From: an uncultured Pelagibacteraceae bacterium
Lineage (GTDB): Bacteria; Pseudomonadota; Alphaproteobacteria; Pelagibacterales; Pelagibacteraceae
Length of the DNA stretch: 64,000 bases
Reading direction: 5' to 3'
Assembly (NCBI GenBank): GCA_902629285.1
Contig: CACOQN010000006.1
Coordinates: 1 to 64,000 of the forward strand
Below, piece by piece: positions 49,045 to 63,159 of this stretch. The position numbers and the translations under genes are program-made. Positions within the stretch are counted from its first letter, which is position 1, and each line of letters opens with the position of its first letter. A model generated the notes under the pieces. That model saw only the letters and a list, made by a program, of their open reading frames with translations. It did not search any database and was not told where the DNA came from.

Positions 49045-50820
49045 TTAATTGAGATTCTGCTTTTTTTTGAGCTCTTTTAACTCATTAAATGTAGACTCGC
49101 TCATATCAAGAGAAAACTTCGATTCTAATTCCTGAATTCTGAACTCAAGATCATAATTCATCAAATCTCTAGAAATATCCTCTAATAATTCTATTATTTT
49201 TTGACCATCATCAGATTTATTTTTTAAAATATGTTTAATTGAAGCAAATTTGTTTATTTTTTCGATTAATTGAACATCCAAGTTAAGATCTTGTACTGTA
49301 ATTTGTGGGTCGGATTTTAATTTTTGAATTATCATTTCAAATATTTTTTTATTAAAATCAGTAAATAACTTTATATTTTCAATCAAATGAATATTTGCTT
49401 GCAATAAATTCAAATTATTCAAAACTAAGTATAATAAAGAAAACTCTTTGATCTCAACTCCAGTTAAAGACTGACTTTCTTTGAAATATTTTTTTGTACT
49501 TTCTAAAGATTTTATTTTTTTTCTGTAAAATCTTTTATTATTTTGATTTGAATGTGGAGTTAGCTCAGCAATTTTTTCTAAAAAGTATTCTAAGACATAT
49601 TTTTTTATAAAATCATCTTTTATTGTATTTGCAATACTTCTAAGTTTTTTCTCAAAAATAGCCATAGATGAAGGATTGTTATTTGTTTGTTTTTTATAAT
49701 GACTAAAAATAAATTGATGAATAGATAGTTTAGTTTGCTTAGTAAATTCCAAAAAATTTGATTTACCATGTTTATTTACATAGCTATCTGGATCTTCCTT
49801 ATCTGGAAGAAATAAAAACGAAATTTGTTTTTCTGGTTTTAATTCTTTAATTGAATTTTCAGCAGCCCTAACAGCAGCTTTATATCCACCTTCATCACCA
49901 TCAAAACAGATTATAATATCATCAAAAAATTGGTTTAAAGTTAAAATTTGTTTGTCAGTTAAAGATGTACCAAGATTTGCAACTACATTATCAATTCCAT
50001 TTTTGCTAAGACCTACAACATCCATGTATCCTTCGACCAGATAAATGTGATCGATTTTATTAGAAAGTTTTCTTGCTAAATCCAAATTATATAAATTTGA
50101 TCCTTTTTTAAAAAAATTTGTTTCAGGCGAATTTATATATTTTGCTAAATAATCTAAATTTTCAATTATTCTTCCACCTAAAGCAATTGGTTGACCTGAA
50201 ATATTATTAATCGGAAATATTAATCGACCTCTAAATCTTTCTACATAAAATTTTTTTTTTTCATCCAAATAAAAAAGACCAGTCTCTATAAGAGTTTGTT
50301 CACTATAATCATTTTTTAATTTTTCAAAAAAATTTGGATTTTTTTCTACATATCCTATCTTAAATTTTTTAACTTCATCTTTACTTAGCGACCTATTTTT
50401 TAAATAATCTCTGGCTATTGAATAATTTTGATTTTTTAAAAGTTCTTTGTGATAAAATTCAACATAATTACTAAAAATAGATTTATACTCATTCCATTTT
50501 TTCTCTCTTTCTTCATCTAGTTTTGAAAACATATATGGCTGCATACCTGCTAACTGAGATAAATATTTAACGGCTTCACCAAATTTTAAATTTTGAGTTT
50601 TCATCACAAAATCAAAAATATTTCCGTGTTCAGAGGTTGCAAAACAATGATAAAATTCTTTTTCATCATTTACAGTAAATGAGGGTGTCTTTTCATTTTT
50701 GAAAGGTGATAAACCAACAAATTCTTTACCTCTTTTTTTTAAGGAAACCGTTTTTGAGACTACAGTTGAAACTTTCAACCTGTTTTTAATTTCATCAAGA
50801 TACTCTTTTGGGTATTTCAT
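49045..50820 (-). CDS. dnaG: DNA primase
   Basis: 591 residues. The N-terminal CHC2-type domain reads GLSPFKNEKTPSFTVNDEKEFYHCFATSEHGN. Three of the four usual zinc ligands are replaced (Cys to Ser, His to Lys, second CxxC Cys to non-Cys), as in other alphaproteobacterial primases I recall. The TOPRIM core is intact: YLVEGYMDVVGLSKNGI, VANLGTSLTDKQ, IIICFDGDEGGYKAA and PDKEDPDSYV. A C-terminal helicase-binding region follows. It makes RNA primers at the replication fork. It shares one base with yqeY and precedes rpoD. Confidence 0.95.
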   Translation of the reverse strand: MKYPKEYLDEIKNRLKVSTVVSKTVSLKKRGKEFVGLSPFKNEKTPSFTVNDEKEFYHCFATSEHGNIFDFVMKTQNLKFGEAVKYLSQLAGMQPYMFSKLDEEREKKWNEYKSIFSNYVEFYHKELLKNQNYSIARDYLKNRSLSKDEVKKFKIGYVEKNPNFFEKLKNDYSEQTLIETGLFYLDEKKKFYVERFRGRLIFPINNISGQPIALGGRIIENLDYLAKYINSPETNFFKKGSNLYNLDLARKLSNKIDHIYLVEGYMDVVGLSKNGIDNVVANLGTSLTDKQILTLNQFFDDIIICFDGDEGGYKAAVRAAENSIKELKPEKQISFLFLPDKEDPDSYVNKHGKSNFLEFTKQTKLSIHQFIFSHYKKQTNNNPSSMAIFEKKLRSIANTIKDDFIKKYVLEYFLEKIAELTPHSNQNNKRFYRKKIKSLESTKKYFKESQSLTGVEIKEFSLLYLVLNNLNLLQANIHLIENIKLFTDFNKKIFEMIIQKLKSDPQITVQDLNLDVQLIEKINKFASIKHILKNKSDDGQKIIELLEDISRDLMNYDLEFRIQELESKFSLDMSESTFNELKELKKKQNLN

Positions 50821-51281
50821 TATTTATTTAACAATTCTTTGATCATTGATCCTGCTTTGGAAAAATCAATTTCGTCCGCATGAGTTTTTTTTAATTCGCC
50901 CATAACTTTCCCCATATCTTTTAAAGAATTTGCTCCAATTTTTGAAATAATATCTGAACAGATTTTTTTAGTTTCTTCTTCACTAAGTTGCTTAGGTAAA
51001 AAACTTGTTAAAATATCATATTCATTTTGCTCAACTTCTAAAAGATCTGTTCTATTATTTTTTGTATAAATATCGATCGATTCGGCTCGTTGCTTAACCA
51101 TTTTTTTTAAAAGTTTCTTAATATCCTCATCATCAGTTTCTTTTTTGTTAGGGCCCGATCTGTTAACAATGTCCAAATCCTTAATAGAAGATAATATTAA
51201 CCTATAGGTTGATATTTTATTTTTATCTTTAGATTTTAAAGCATTTTTATATTCGTTTTCGATGGTCTGTTTTAATGACAT
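50820..51281 (-). CDS. yqeY: GatB/YqeY domain protein
   Basis: 153 residues, all-helical. It matches YqeY: KQTIENEYKNALKSKDKNKISTYRLILSSIKDLDI, then KKMVKQRAESIDIYTKNNRTDLLEVEQNEYDILTSFLPKQLSEEE, and a C-terminal GatB-like tail (GKVMGELKKTH...DFSKAGSMIKELL). The domain resembles the tRNA-binding tail of GatB, but the role of the free protein is unclear. It occupies the place upstream of dnaG that rpsU holds in enterobacteria, as common in alphaproteobacteria. It shares a base with dnaG and diverges from carA. Confidence 0.92.
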   Translation of the reverse strand: MSLKQTIENEYKNALKSKDKNKISTYRLILSSIKDLDIVNRSGPNKKETDDEDIKKLLKKMVKQRAESIDIYTKNNRTDLLEVEQNEYDILTSFLPKQLSEEETKKICSDIISKIGANSLKDMGKVMGELKKTHADEIDFSKAGSMIKELLNK

Positions 51282-51377
51282 AATTATTTAATTTACTTAA
51301 AAGAAAAAATTCTTCAAAAGAAAAATTGTTTTTTTACAATTTTATATTACATCTCTGTTGCGATAATAAAGCAATTA

Positions 51378-52604
51378 TTGTATGAACCTTTAACTCATGA
51401 GTTGTACTTGAACAAAAAAGCAAAAAAAACTAACTCAAAAATAAAATCTCAAATCAATACAGGCGTTTTAGTTCTCGAAAATAAAAAGGTGTTTAAAGGA
51501 ATTGGAATTGGATACCAAGGAGAAGCTACTGGAGAAGTTTGTTTTAATACATCCTTAACAGGTTATCAGGAAATCATTTCTGATCCCTCATATGCAGGCC
51601 AAATTATTAACTTTACCTTTCCTCACATAGGAAATGTTGGGACCAATAAAGAAGATCATGAGGCTGATAAAATATGGGCTAAAGGGGTAATATTGAACTC
51701 TGAAATTACTGATCCTTCAAACTATAGGTCATTTCTTCATTTAGATATTTGGCTTAAAAAAAATAAAATTGTTGGAATTACTGGTTTAGACACAAGAAGC
51801 CTTACCAACTTCATAAGAGATAATGGAGCTCCTAAAGGAACAGTTGCTTTCTCAAAAAATGGAAAATTTAATATCAGCAAACTTGCTAATACAACAATAA
51901 AATGGAGTGGATTAAAAAACTTAGACCTTGCAAAAACAGTCACAACTCAAAAAAACTACATATGGAAAGGCTATAAAACCTGGAAAAAAGAAACTGGATT
52001 TAAAAAAAATAAAAAAAATACATTTCACGTAGTTGCAATTGACTATGGGATTAAAAAAAATATCTTAAGATATTTTTCTGATTTTAATTGTAAAGTAAGC
52101 GTTGTTTCTTGCAATACAACTGCTGAAAAAATTTTAGCTCTTAAACCAAATGGTATATTTTTATCAAATGGTCCTGGTGATCCTGCGGCTACTGGAAAAT
52201 ATGCAATAGGAATTCTTAGAGACTTAATAACAAAAAACTTGCCTGTATTTGGTATTTGCCTGGGTCATCAACTTCTTGCTTTAGCGCTTGGTGGCAAAAC
52301 AAAAAAAATGAAATTAGGTCATCGAGGTGCAAATCACCCTGTAAAAAACTTAGTCCAAGATAATGTTGAAATCACCAGCCAGAACCATGGGTTTGAAGTA
52401 ATGAGAGAAAATTTACCAAAAAATATTGAAATAACTCATAAATCTTTATTTGATAATAGTATTGAAGGTATAAGACTAAAAAACAAACCTGTTTTTTCAG
52501 TGCAATATCACCCTGAGTCGAACCCTGGTCCACAAGATAGTGTGTATTTGTTTAAAGAATTTATTAACAGTATGAAAAAAAATGCCCAAAAGAAAAGATA
52601 TTAA
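51378..52604 (+). CDS. carA: carbamoyl-phosphate synthase small subunit
   Basis: 408 residues. The best in-frame start is a TTG at 51378; the nearby ATG at 51382 is out of frame. It supplies ammonia from glutamine to CarB. An N-terminal CPSase domain ([46 protein letters not shown]) is followed by a class I glutamine amidotransferase. The nucleophile lies in [16 protein letters not shown], the catalytic His-Glu in YHPESNPGP, with SNGPGDP. The leader (51282-51377) carries an AT hairpin but no sure promoter. carB overlaps its end by 23 bp. Confidence 0.93.
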   Translation: MYEPLTHELYLNKKAKKTNSKIKSQINTGVLVLENKKVFKGIGIGYQGEATGEVCFNTSLTGYQEIISDPSYAGQIINFTFPHIGNVGTNKEDHEADKIWAKGVILNSEITDPSNYRSFLHLDIWLKKNKIVGITGLDTRSLTNFIRDNGAPKGTVAFSKNGKFNISKLANTTIKWSGLKNLDLAKTVTTQKNYIWKGYKTWKKETGFKKNKKNTFHVVAIDYGIKKNILRYFSDFNCKVSVVSCNTTAEKILALKPNGIFLSNGPGDPAATGKYAIGILRDLITKNLPVFGICLGHQLLALALGGKTKKMKLGHRGANHPVKNLVQDNVEITSQNHGFEVMRENLPKNIEITHKSLFDNSIEGIRLKNKPVFSVQYHPESNPGPQDSVYLFKEFINSMKKNAQKKRY

Positions 52605-55600
52605 AAAAATATTAGTAGTAGGTGCTGGCCCAATTATAATAGGTCAAGCTTGCGAATTTGATTATTCCGGTACTCAAGCATGCAAAGCTCTTAAAGACGA
52701 AGGTTATAAAGTAGTTTTAATCAACTCAAATCCAGCAACAATTATGACAGATCCAGATGTTGCAGATAAAACCTACATTGAGCCAATAACATTACTTGTT
52801 TTAGAAAAAATTCTTAAAAAAGAAAAACCAGACGCAATTTTACCAACGATGGGAGGTCAGACGGCACTTAATATTGCAATGGAAGCTGAAAAAAAAGGAA
52901 TCTTAAAAGAATATAAAATTGAATTAATTGGAGCAAATTCAAAAGCAATTTCCAATGCTGAAGATAGGAAAAAATTTAGAAAAAATATGATAGATATTGG
53001 TTTAGATTTACCAAAATCTGAAATCGTAAATAGTAACAACCAGGCCTCAAAAGTATTAAGAAAAATTGGTTTACCTGCAATTATAAGACCTGCATTTACA
53101 TTGGGTGGGCTTGGAGGAGGAATTGCTAAAAATAAAAAAGATTATTTCAAAATCATAAAAAATGGATTGCACGAATCACCTGTAAGCCAAGTTCTTGTTG
53201 AAGAGTGTTTGGAGGGATGGAAAGAATTTGAAATGGAAGTTGTTAGAGATAAGAAAGATAATTGTATTATAATTTGTTCTATAGAAAATGTCGATCCGAT
53301 GGGCATCCATACTGGTGACTCTGTAACTGTAGCCCCAGCACTTACTTTGACAGATAAGGAATATCAAGTAATGAGAAATGCTTCTATTGCCTGTCTTAGA
53401 AAAATTGGAGTTGAAACAGGAGGATCAAATGTACAGTTTGCTATCAACCCTAAAAATGGACGAATGGTTGTAATAGAAATGAATCCTCGTGTATCCAGAT
53501 CCTCAGCTCTAGCTTCTAAAGCAACTGGTTTTCCAATTGCAAAAGTTGCCGCTAAGCTTGCTGTTGGTTATACGTTGGACGAATTAAAAAACGAAATAAC
53601 TAAAGTTACCCCTGCATCTTTTGAGCCAACCATAGATTATGTAGTAACTAAAATTCCTAGATTTACTTTTGAAAAATTTTCAACATCACCAGCTACATTG
53701 GGAACTTCTATGAAATCAGTTGGTGAAGCAATGGCAATTGGTAGGAACTTCAAAGAATCTCTTCAAAAAGCATTGGTTTCCTTGGAGACTGGTTTTTCGG
53801 GATTAGATAGAATATTTAATCTAAACAAGAAACAAATAGAAAAAAAACTTAAAGAAAATATCCCAAATAAATTACTCCTTGTTGCAGAAGCAATTCGTAA
53901 AAAAATTAATTTAAAGAGAATTTACGCTTTATCAAAAATTGACCCTTGGTTTTTAGAGCAGATAAAAGAAATAATAGATAATGAAATAAAAATTAAAATG
54001 AAAGGGTTACCTAAAAATTTTGTTGAATTCAACAGAATAAAATCAATAGGTTTCTCTGACAAAAAACTTTCTGAACTTACTAAAATTTCAGAGAATGTTA
54101 TTAGAAAAAAAAGAACTGCATTAAAAATCTTGCCTGTGTTTAAAAAAGTTGATACTTGCGCTGCAGAATTTAAATCCTTCACACCTTATATGTACTCAAC
54201 ATATCAACGAAATTTCTCAATTAATTCAGAGTGTGAAGCAAATCCATCACCTAGAAAAAAAATTATTATTTTAGGTGGTGGTCCTAACAGAATTGGTCAA
54301 GGTATAGAATTTGACTACTGCTGTTGCCAGGCAAGTTTTTCCCTAAAAAAAGCAGGTTTTGAGACCATAATGGTCAATTGCAACCCTGAAACAGTTTCAA
54401 CAGATTATGACACAAGTGATAGACTTTATTTTGAACCACTAATTGAAGAATACGTTTTTAATATAATTAAAAAAGAACAAGAAAAAGGAAATCTGCTTGG
54501 AATAATTGCTCAATTTGGTGGGCAAACTCCTATAAAACTTGCAAAATTTTTATATGATAACAATCTTCCTATTTTAGGAACACAATATACTTCAATTGAT
54601 TTAGCTGAAGATAGAGATCGATTTCGAAATTTATTAAATAAACTTAAATTAAAACAAGCTGAAAGTGGAATTGCTAAAACATTTAAACAAGCAATTAATA
54701 TCTCAGAAAAAATTGGCTTACCACTAATGGTTAGACCATCTTATGTGCTGGGAGGAAGAGCCATGGAGATTGTATATGAGAAAAATCAGCTTAAAAAATT
54801 TGTAGAAGAGGCTTTCAAAGCAGCAGATGATAATCCTATTTTAATCGATAAATTTATTAACCATGCAATGGAGGTTGATGTCGACGCAATATCTGATGGA
54901 AAACAAGTGTATGTTGCTGGTATCATGCAACATATAGAGGAGGCTGGTATTCATTCAGGAGACTCTGCATGTAGTTTACCACCAGTGTCTATTAAACCCT
55001 ACTTAATAAAAGAAATTGAAAATCAGACCAAAAAACTTGCTCTTGCTCTTAAAGTAAAAGGCTTCATGAATATTCAATATGCAATAAAAAAAGATAAAAT
55101 TTATGTGATTGAGGTTAACCCAAGAGCAAGTAGAACAGTACCATTTGTTTCTAAAGCAAAAGGTTTACCACTAGCAAAAATTGCATCACGAGTAATGGCA
55201 GGTGAAAAATTATCAAAATTTAATTTGAAGGATAAATCTAAAGGAATGTACGCAGTTAAAGAGGCTGTATTTCCTTTTAATAAATTCCCAAATAGTGATC
55301 TGCTTTTAGGACCAGAAATGAAGTCCACTGGTGAGGTAATGGGTTTTGACAAAAATTTTGGAATGGCATTTGCCAAAAGTCAAATAGCAGCATCAAATTC
55401 ATTACCTAAAGATGGTTTAGCTTTTATTTCTCTCAAAAACTCACACAAAGATGAAGGGATAGACTTAGCCAAAGAACTTATTAGATTAAAATTTACCTTA
55501 TGTGCAACTAAAGGAACTGCTGATTATATTAGAAAGCACGGTATGAAATGTAGAATCATTAATAAAGTAAGCACTGGTTCCCCTCATATAGTTGATGTTT

Positions 55601-55806
55601 TAGATGCAAAAAAAATTGCATTAGTAATAAATACGGGGGGTGGAAATAAAGCTTATCGAATAAGCGATGCAATCGCTTTAAGAAGAGCTACCTTAAAAAA
55701 TAAAGTTCCATATTGTACAAATATGTCAACAGCTTATGCATGTTTAGAGGCAATTAAATCTTTGAAAACAAATAAATTAGAAGTTAACTCTCTTCAAGAT
55801 ATTTAA
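52582..55806 (+). CDS. carB: carbamoyl-phosphate synthase large subunit
   Basis: 1074 residues, full length, with two homologous ATP-grasp halves. The first half starts [22 protein letters not shown] and has [10 protein letters not shown] and [20 protein letters not shown]. The second starts [21 protein letters not shown] and has [13 protein letters not shown] and [20 protein letters not shown]-terminal MGS-like regulatory domain ([30 protein letters not shown]) follows. It makes carbamoyl phosphate for arginine and pyrimidines. The ATG overlaps carA by 23 bp. The stop overlaps the convergent oxygenase gene by 4 bp. Confidence 0.98.
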   Translation: MPKRKDIKKILVVGAGPIIIGQACEFDYSGTQACKALKDEGYKVVLINSNPATIMTDPDVADKTYIEPITLLVLEKILKKEKPDAILPTMGGQTALNIAMEAEKKGILKEYKIELIGANSKAISNAEDRKKFRKNMIDIGLDLPKSEIVNSNNQASKVLRKIGLPAIIRPAFTLGGLGGGIAKNKKDYFKIIKNGLHESPVSQVLVEECLEGWKEFEMEVVRDKKDNCIIICSIENVDPMGIHTGDSVTVAPALTLTDKEYQVMRNASIACLRKIGVETGGSNVQFAINPKNGRMVVIEMNPRVSRSSALASKATGFPIAKVAAKLAVGYTLDELKNEITKVTPASFEPTIDYVVTKIPRFTFEKFSTSPATLGTSMKSVGEAMAIGRNFKESLQKALVSLETGFSGLDRIFNLNKKQIEKKLKENIPNKLLLVAEAIRKKINLKRIYALSKIDPWFLEQIKEIIDNEIKIKMKGLPKNFVEFNRIKSIGFSDKKLSELTKISENVIRKKRTALKILPVFKKVDTCAAEFKSFTPYMYSTYQRNFSINSECEANPSPRKKIIILGGGPNRIGQGIEFDYCCCQASFSLKKAGFETIMVNCNPETVSTDYDTSDRLYFEPLIEEYVFNIIKKEQEKGNLLGIIAQFGGQTPIKLAKFLYDNNLPILGTQYTSIDLAEDRDRFRNLLNKLKLKQAESGIAKTFKQAINISEKIGLPLMVRPSYVLGGRAMEIVYEKNQLKKFVEEAFKAADDNPILIDKFINHAMEVDVDAISDGKQVYVAGIMQHIEEAGIHSGDSACSLPPVSIKPYLIKEIENQTKKLALALKVKGFMNIQYAIKKDKIYVIEVNPRASRTVPFVSKAKGLPLAKIASRVMAGEKLSKFNLKDKSKGMYAVKEAVFPFNKFPNSDLLLGPEMKSTGEVMGFDKNFGMAFAKSQIAASNSLPKDGLAFISLKNSHKDEGIDLAKELIRLKFTLCATKGTADYIRKHGMKCRIINKVSTGSPHIVDVLDAKKIALVINTGGGNKAYRISDAIALRRATLKNKVPYCTNMSTAYACLEAIKSLKTNKLEVNSLQDI

Positions 55807-56468
55807 GAGTTTACTTTCCAATCAGTTTCGAAAGTTACATAATTTACTTGAATACATCGTCTTTCTTTAACAATAGTTTTCTTTTCCATTCCATGCCAAG
55901 TTCCAGGTCCACTAGTAAAGAAATAACCATAATTATTTTTATAGGGAACTGTTTTTACTTTTTCTAATTTATCATTATAAAAATCAGTACCTAAATCTTC
56001 AGACTCATTAGCATTGTTAACAAAGATTAAACCAGACATAAGTTTTTCTTTAATATCACAATGTGGTTTGAGCCAAAAACCTTCACGGTCACATATTACC
56101 TCTAGTCTAACAAAAGAATTAGATAAATCTCTATTGATCATTTTTGAAATAACTTCATAGGTTTCTTTAGATTGAAGTTCGTTTATAAAATTTACTAAAT
56201 GTGGAAAATTTAATGCGTTATCTTTATTAACAAAACACCTAAATTTTATTGCCTCTCCTCCAGATGCTATGCCCTCTCTAAACTCTGCAGCACCGCCATC
56301 GATAGCTCTTGTACCATCGTAAGAAAGGTTGTGTTTACTGACATCTGGAATATCTGCTTTAATTATTTCCTCTATTGCTCCATCTGACAAAGCATTTTCA
56401 TATTCCCAATGATCAAAAGGAAATTCAAATTTTTTAGAGTTATTTAATATAGAATTTAAAAATGACAT
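55803..56468 (-). CDS. 2-oxoglutarate/Fe(II)-dependent oxygenase family protein
   Basis: 221 residues. The iron triad is visible as H136-x-D138 ([11 protein letters not shown]) and a distal H192 ([10 protein letters not shown]). A 2-oxoglutarate-binding Arg follows about 11 residues later (R203 or R204, [11 protein letters not shown]). This spacing fits the double-stranded beta-helix dioxygenases. It lacks a signal peptide, so it acts in the cytoplasm. The substrate is unknown. It shares one base with the upstream ELM1-like gene, so a two-gene operon suggests a linked function, possibly modification of a glycan or lipid precursor; that is inference. Confidence 0.75.
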   Translation of the reverse strand: MSFLNSILNNSKKFEFPFDHWEYENALSDGAIEEIIKADIPDVSKHNLSYDGTRAIDGGAAEFREGIASGGEAIKFRCFVNKDNALNFPHLVNFINELQSKETYEVISKMINRDLSNSFVRLEVICDREGFWLKPHCDIKEKLMSGLIFVNNANESEDLGTDFYNDKLEKVKTVPYKNNYGYFFTSGPGTWHGMEKKTIVKERRCIQVNYVTFETDWKVNS

Positions 56469-57412
56469 TATGAAAAAATTTTGTTTTTAATAATTCCTGC
56501 TACTCTATTAGTTTCATCTAGCTTTTCATAGTTCCAATTTTCCACTTCTTCACCCAGATTTCTTATAATTTTTAGTTCTCTAAATAAATTTCTAAATCTT
56601 TGAAATCTAATATCATTTTTTCTTGGTAAAATATTTGCTACGTAAATTGGTTTACCCGTTAAAGCTGCTTCTGAAATCATTGAACTTGAGTCACAAGTTA
56701 CTACTATATTTTCTGCGATTCCAAGAGCTGATAAATATGCTTTTTTATCAACTTCAATAAAAATAGTATGATTTTCGCCAAAAAATTCTTTAGCGTAATG
56801 AATGGTATTAATTGGAGTTCTTATTGAAGGAATTACAACTAATTGAAAGTTGTGTTTTTTAATCAATTTATACAGACTAGTAAAAATATGTTTCATATTC
56901 CTAGCTGAATAATCGTAATATTTAGTTGGTCCACCCATAATTAATGTCCAAATTTTTCTTCCATCATTTTTAATAAACGAATTTAAATAATTCCTATTCT
57001 CCTCAATTTCACTTTGCGTAAGATAATGAATAGCGCCTTTTGTTGTAATCACGTTTTGACCATCTAAGTTGTCATGTTCTGGAGCAACAATAAAATCAAA
57101 ATGATTTAAATTTACTTTTGGATCTTGAATGTGAATATTAAATATTTTTTTATTTGAAGTTTTTTTTAAATGAATTGATGGTATTACACTTTTTCTTCCA
57201 CAAGATATAATTACATCAAATTCATCAGAAATAATTTTTTTATAAACATTTTGAGAAATAGGAGTTATCTTTGGAGGAATCGCTTTCCAAAAACTTTTTA
57301 GTTCAACTGTATGGTGTGTGAAATCTAAATCTAAAGCTTTAGCTAAACCTTCTACTTGGCTTATCATGCCATGCATTCCTTGGGTTAATAAAATACCTTT
57401 TAATTTAAACAT
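56468..57412 (-). CDS. ELM1/GtrOC1-like (DUF1022) family protein
   Basis: 314 residues with a GT-B-like two-domain layout. The N-terminal part reads GILLTQGMHGMISQVEGLAKALDL, then FDVIISCGRKSV and HIQDPKVNLNHFDFIVAPEHDNL. The C-terminal part has WTLIMGGPTKYYDY and a Ser-rich nucleotide-sugar-like site, VTCDSSSMISEAALTGKPIYV. This is the bacterial family related to plant mitochondrial-fission protein ELM1, of unsettled function and often near envelope genes. It shares one base with the 2OG oxygenase and diverges from trxB over only 21 bp. Confidence 0.75.
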   Translation of the reverse strand: MFKLKGILLTQGMHGMISQVEGLAKALDLDFTHHTVELKSFWKAIPPKITPISQNVYKKIISDEFDVIISCGRKSVIPSIHLKKTSNKKIFNIHIQDPKVNLNHFDFIVAPEHDNLDGQNVITTKGAIHYLTQSEIEENRNYLNSFIKNDGRKIWTLIMGGPTKYYDYSARNMKHIFTSLYKLIKKHNFQLVVIPSIRTPINTIHYAKEFFGENHTIFIEVDKKAYLSALGIAENIVVTCDSSSMISEAALTGKPIYVANILPRKNDIRFQRFRNLFRELKIIRNLGEEVENWNYEKLDETNRVAGIIKNKIFS

Positions 57413-57433
57413 TAATCACTATATAGCTTCCAT

Positions 57434-58378
57434 ATGAGTCAAAATCCAACTAAACACACAAAAGTGTTAATAATTGGATCCGGTCCTGCTGGATATACTG
57501 CTGCAGTCTATGCAGCTAGAGCGATGCTGAACCCTATTTTAGTTTATGGATCTGAACCAGGCGGGCAATTAACTACAACAACTGATGTTGAAAATTATCC
57601 AGGATTTTCTGAAGTAATTCAAGGTCCATGGTTAATGGATCAAATGAAAGAACAAGCAAAAGCAGTTGGAACTGATATGATTGAAGACCATATAGGATCT
57701 GTAAATTTAAAAAGTTCACCCTTTGAAGCAATTGGAGATAGTGGTCAGAAATATACTGCTGACAGTATTATTATATCTACCGGAGCTCAGGCTAGATGGC
57801 TAAATTTAGATTCAGAGCAAGAGTTTAGAGGCTTTGGAGTTTCAGCATGTGCTACGTGTGATGGTTTCTTTTTTAAAGATAAGGAAGTGGCTGTAGTAGG
57901 TGGTGGAAATGCTGCTGTTGAGGAAGCAATGTTTCTTACAAAGTTTGCCTCAAAAGTAAAATTAATACACAGAAGAGATAGTCTAAGAGCTGAAAAGATG
58001 CTCCAAAAAAAATTAATGGAAAATAAAAAAATAGAAATTATATGGAATTCGGTTGTGGAGGATGTGATTGGCGATAAAGATCCTAAAAATGTTAAGGGTT
58101 TAAAAATTAAAAATGTAAAAACAAATAATGTAGAAGAATTAAAACTAGACGGAGTTTTTATAGCGATTGGTCATGACCCTGCAACTAAACTTTTTAAAGA
58201 TCAATTAGAAATGGACACAGAGGGTTATCTAATTACTAAACCTGACTCTACCGAAACAAATGTTCCTGGTGTTTACGCTGCTGGAGATGTTAAAGATAAA
58301 ACTTTTAGACAAGCAGTAACTGCAGCTGGTATGGGTTGTATGGCTGCCCTTGAAGCTGAAAAATTTTTATCCCACTAA
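57434..58378 (+). CDS. trxB: thioredoxin reductase
   Basis: 314 residues. FAD motif GSGPAGYTAA at 15-24, redox CATC at 139-142 (ACATCDGFFF), NADPH motif VVGGGNAAVEEA and the C-terminal YAAGDVKDKTFRQAVTAAGMGC. It reduces thioredoxin with NADPH. The CATC distinguishes it from the ferredoxin reductase earlier in the window. Its 3' end overlaps the convergent NAD(P)-binding gene by 12 bp. Confidence 0.97.
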   Translation: MSQNPTKHTKVLIIGSGPAGYTAAVYAARAMLNPILVYGSEPGGQLTTTTDVENYPGFSEVIQGPWLMDQMKEQAKAVGTDMIEDHIGSVNLKSSPFEAIGDSGQKYTADSIIISTGAQARWLNLDSEQEFRGFGVSACATCDGFFFKDKEVAVVGGGNAAVEEAMFLTKFASKVKLIHRRDSLRAEKMLQKKLMENKKIEIIWNSVVEDVIGDKDPKNVKGLKIKNVKTNNVEELKLDGVFIAIGHDPATKLFKDQLEMDTEGYLITKPDSTETNVPGVYAAGDVKDKTFRQAVTAAGMGCMAALEAEKFLSH

Positions 58379-59020
58379 ATTAGAAATTTCGTTAGATTCA
58401 AATACACTTTGATCACTATTTTCGTTAGCTAATTTTATCATTGCCCTAGCTACTATTTCTGACTGAATTGGTCTCATTTTTCTAAAAGACCCAATTAATA
58501 TTGGAGATAAAAGTTTAAATATTATTATTCCAAATTTTTCACCAACCCTTTCTTCTTGTCTTTCTCCTAATAAAAATGATGGTCTCATAATCCCAATTTT
58601 ATCGAAATTTAAATTTTTAATTTCCTCTTCAACCAAACCTTTGAATTTTAAATATTCGCCAGAACTTTTTGGATTTGCGTATCCAGAGGAAACAAAAAAG
58701 AATGATTTAACTGAATTAGATTTTGCTATTTGAGCAATTTTTTTAGGAATATCTAGCTCAATTTTTTGATATTCATTTTTATTAGGTGATTTTTTTTTAG
58801 TCGTACCAATGCAACAAAAACATTCATCTCCTTTAATATCTTCAGCATGTTTAGTTAAATTATTAAAATCAGTCTTTATTATTTCAATCTTTGGATTATT
58901 AATTCCTGTGAATGAACGGACAAATAATTTAATTTTTGAATAATTTGAATTTTGAATTAGATAATTAAGGACATGTCCTCCAACTAGACCTGTTGAACCA
59001 AATAATAAGGCGGTTTTCAC
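58367..59020 (-). CDS. NAD(P)-binding oxidoreductase, HTATIP2/YbjT-like
   Basis: 217 residues of atypical short-chain dehydrogenase fold. The nucleotide motif is FGSTGLVGGHVLNYL at the N-terminus. CCIGTTKKK, SFFFVSSGYANPKSS (the Ser/Tyr region) and IGIMRPSFLLGERQEERVGE follow. The pattern resembles human HTATIP2/TIP30 and bacterial homologues, whose substrates are unclear. It starts 6 bp after the aminotransferase gene ends, so they are co-transcribed. It is convergent with trxB with a 12-bp overlap. Confidence 0.78.
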   Translation of the reverse strand: MKTALLFGSTGLVGGHVLNYLIQNSNYSKIKLFVRSFTGINNPKIEIIKTDFNNLTKHAEDIKGDECFCCIGTTKKKSPNKNEYQKIELDIPKKIAQIAKSNSVKSFFFVSSGYANPKSSGEYLKFKGLVEEEIKNLNFDKIGIMRPSFLLGERQEERVGEKFGIIIFKLLSPILIGSFRKMRPIQSEIVARAMIKLANENSDQSVFESNEISNLVG

Positions 59021-59026
59021 TCCTAA

Positions 59027-62403
<3,377 letters not shown>

Positions 62404-62422
<19 letters not shown>

Positions 62423-63159
62423 TAATTACTGGTGGCGCAACCAGAATAGGTGCTGCAATTGCAAGAAAATTATCTGGTCCTAATAAAGAAATATTAATTC
62501 ATTTTAATAGATCAAAGTCTAAAGCAGAAAAATTAAAAAAAGATTTATCTAAAAATGGAACGAAAGTTTATTTGATGAAGGGAGATTTAAGCAAAGAAAC
62601 AGATGTAAATAAAATTGTAAGATTTGCAAAAACAAAATTAAAATATTTTGATTGCCTTATAAATAATGCTTCACTATTTGAAAACGACAAGCTAGAAAAC
62701 TTTACAACAGATAGCTGGGGACATCACTTAAGAACAAATCTTAGAACACCAGCTTTATTAACAAAGGAATTTGCTAAAAATATAAGAGGTAAAAATAATA
62801 ATATTATAAATCTTATAGATCAAAGGGTATTTAAACTCACACCTTACTTTTTTTCTTACACAATTAGCAAAACTGGTCTTTATACTTTGACAAAAACTAG
62901 TGCTATGAGCTTAGCGCCAAATATAAGAGTAAATGGAATTGCTCCAGGTCCAACAATAAAGAACAGCAGACAATCTGAGAAACATTTTAAAAAACAATAC
63001 ATGGCAACTCCACTTAAAAGACAAGTTGATGTGGAACAGATCTGTAATGCAGTTGACTTTTTTATTAAAAATAGATCTATTACTGGTCAAGTGATATCAA
63101 TAGATAGCGGTCAAAGCTTAAATTGGCAAACACCAGATATTATGGGTGGAAAAGAATGA
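62404..63159 (+). CDS. SDR oxidoreductase, pteridine-reductase-like
   Basis: 251 residues. The cofactor motif [13 protein letters not shown] begins near residue 8; the Arg in it suggests NADPH use. NNASLFEND, the catalytic YTISK (YxxxK) and [10 protein letters not shown] follow. The Asp in [13 protein letters not shown] replaces the usual catalytic Ser, as in pteridine reductases (PTR1/FolM). It may reduce dihydropteridines or folates. It overlaps uvrB by 19 bp and its stop overlaps the next gene's start (ATGA). Confidence 0.8.
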
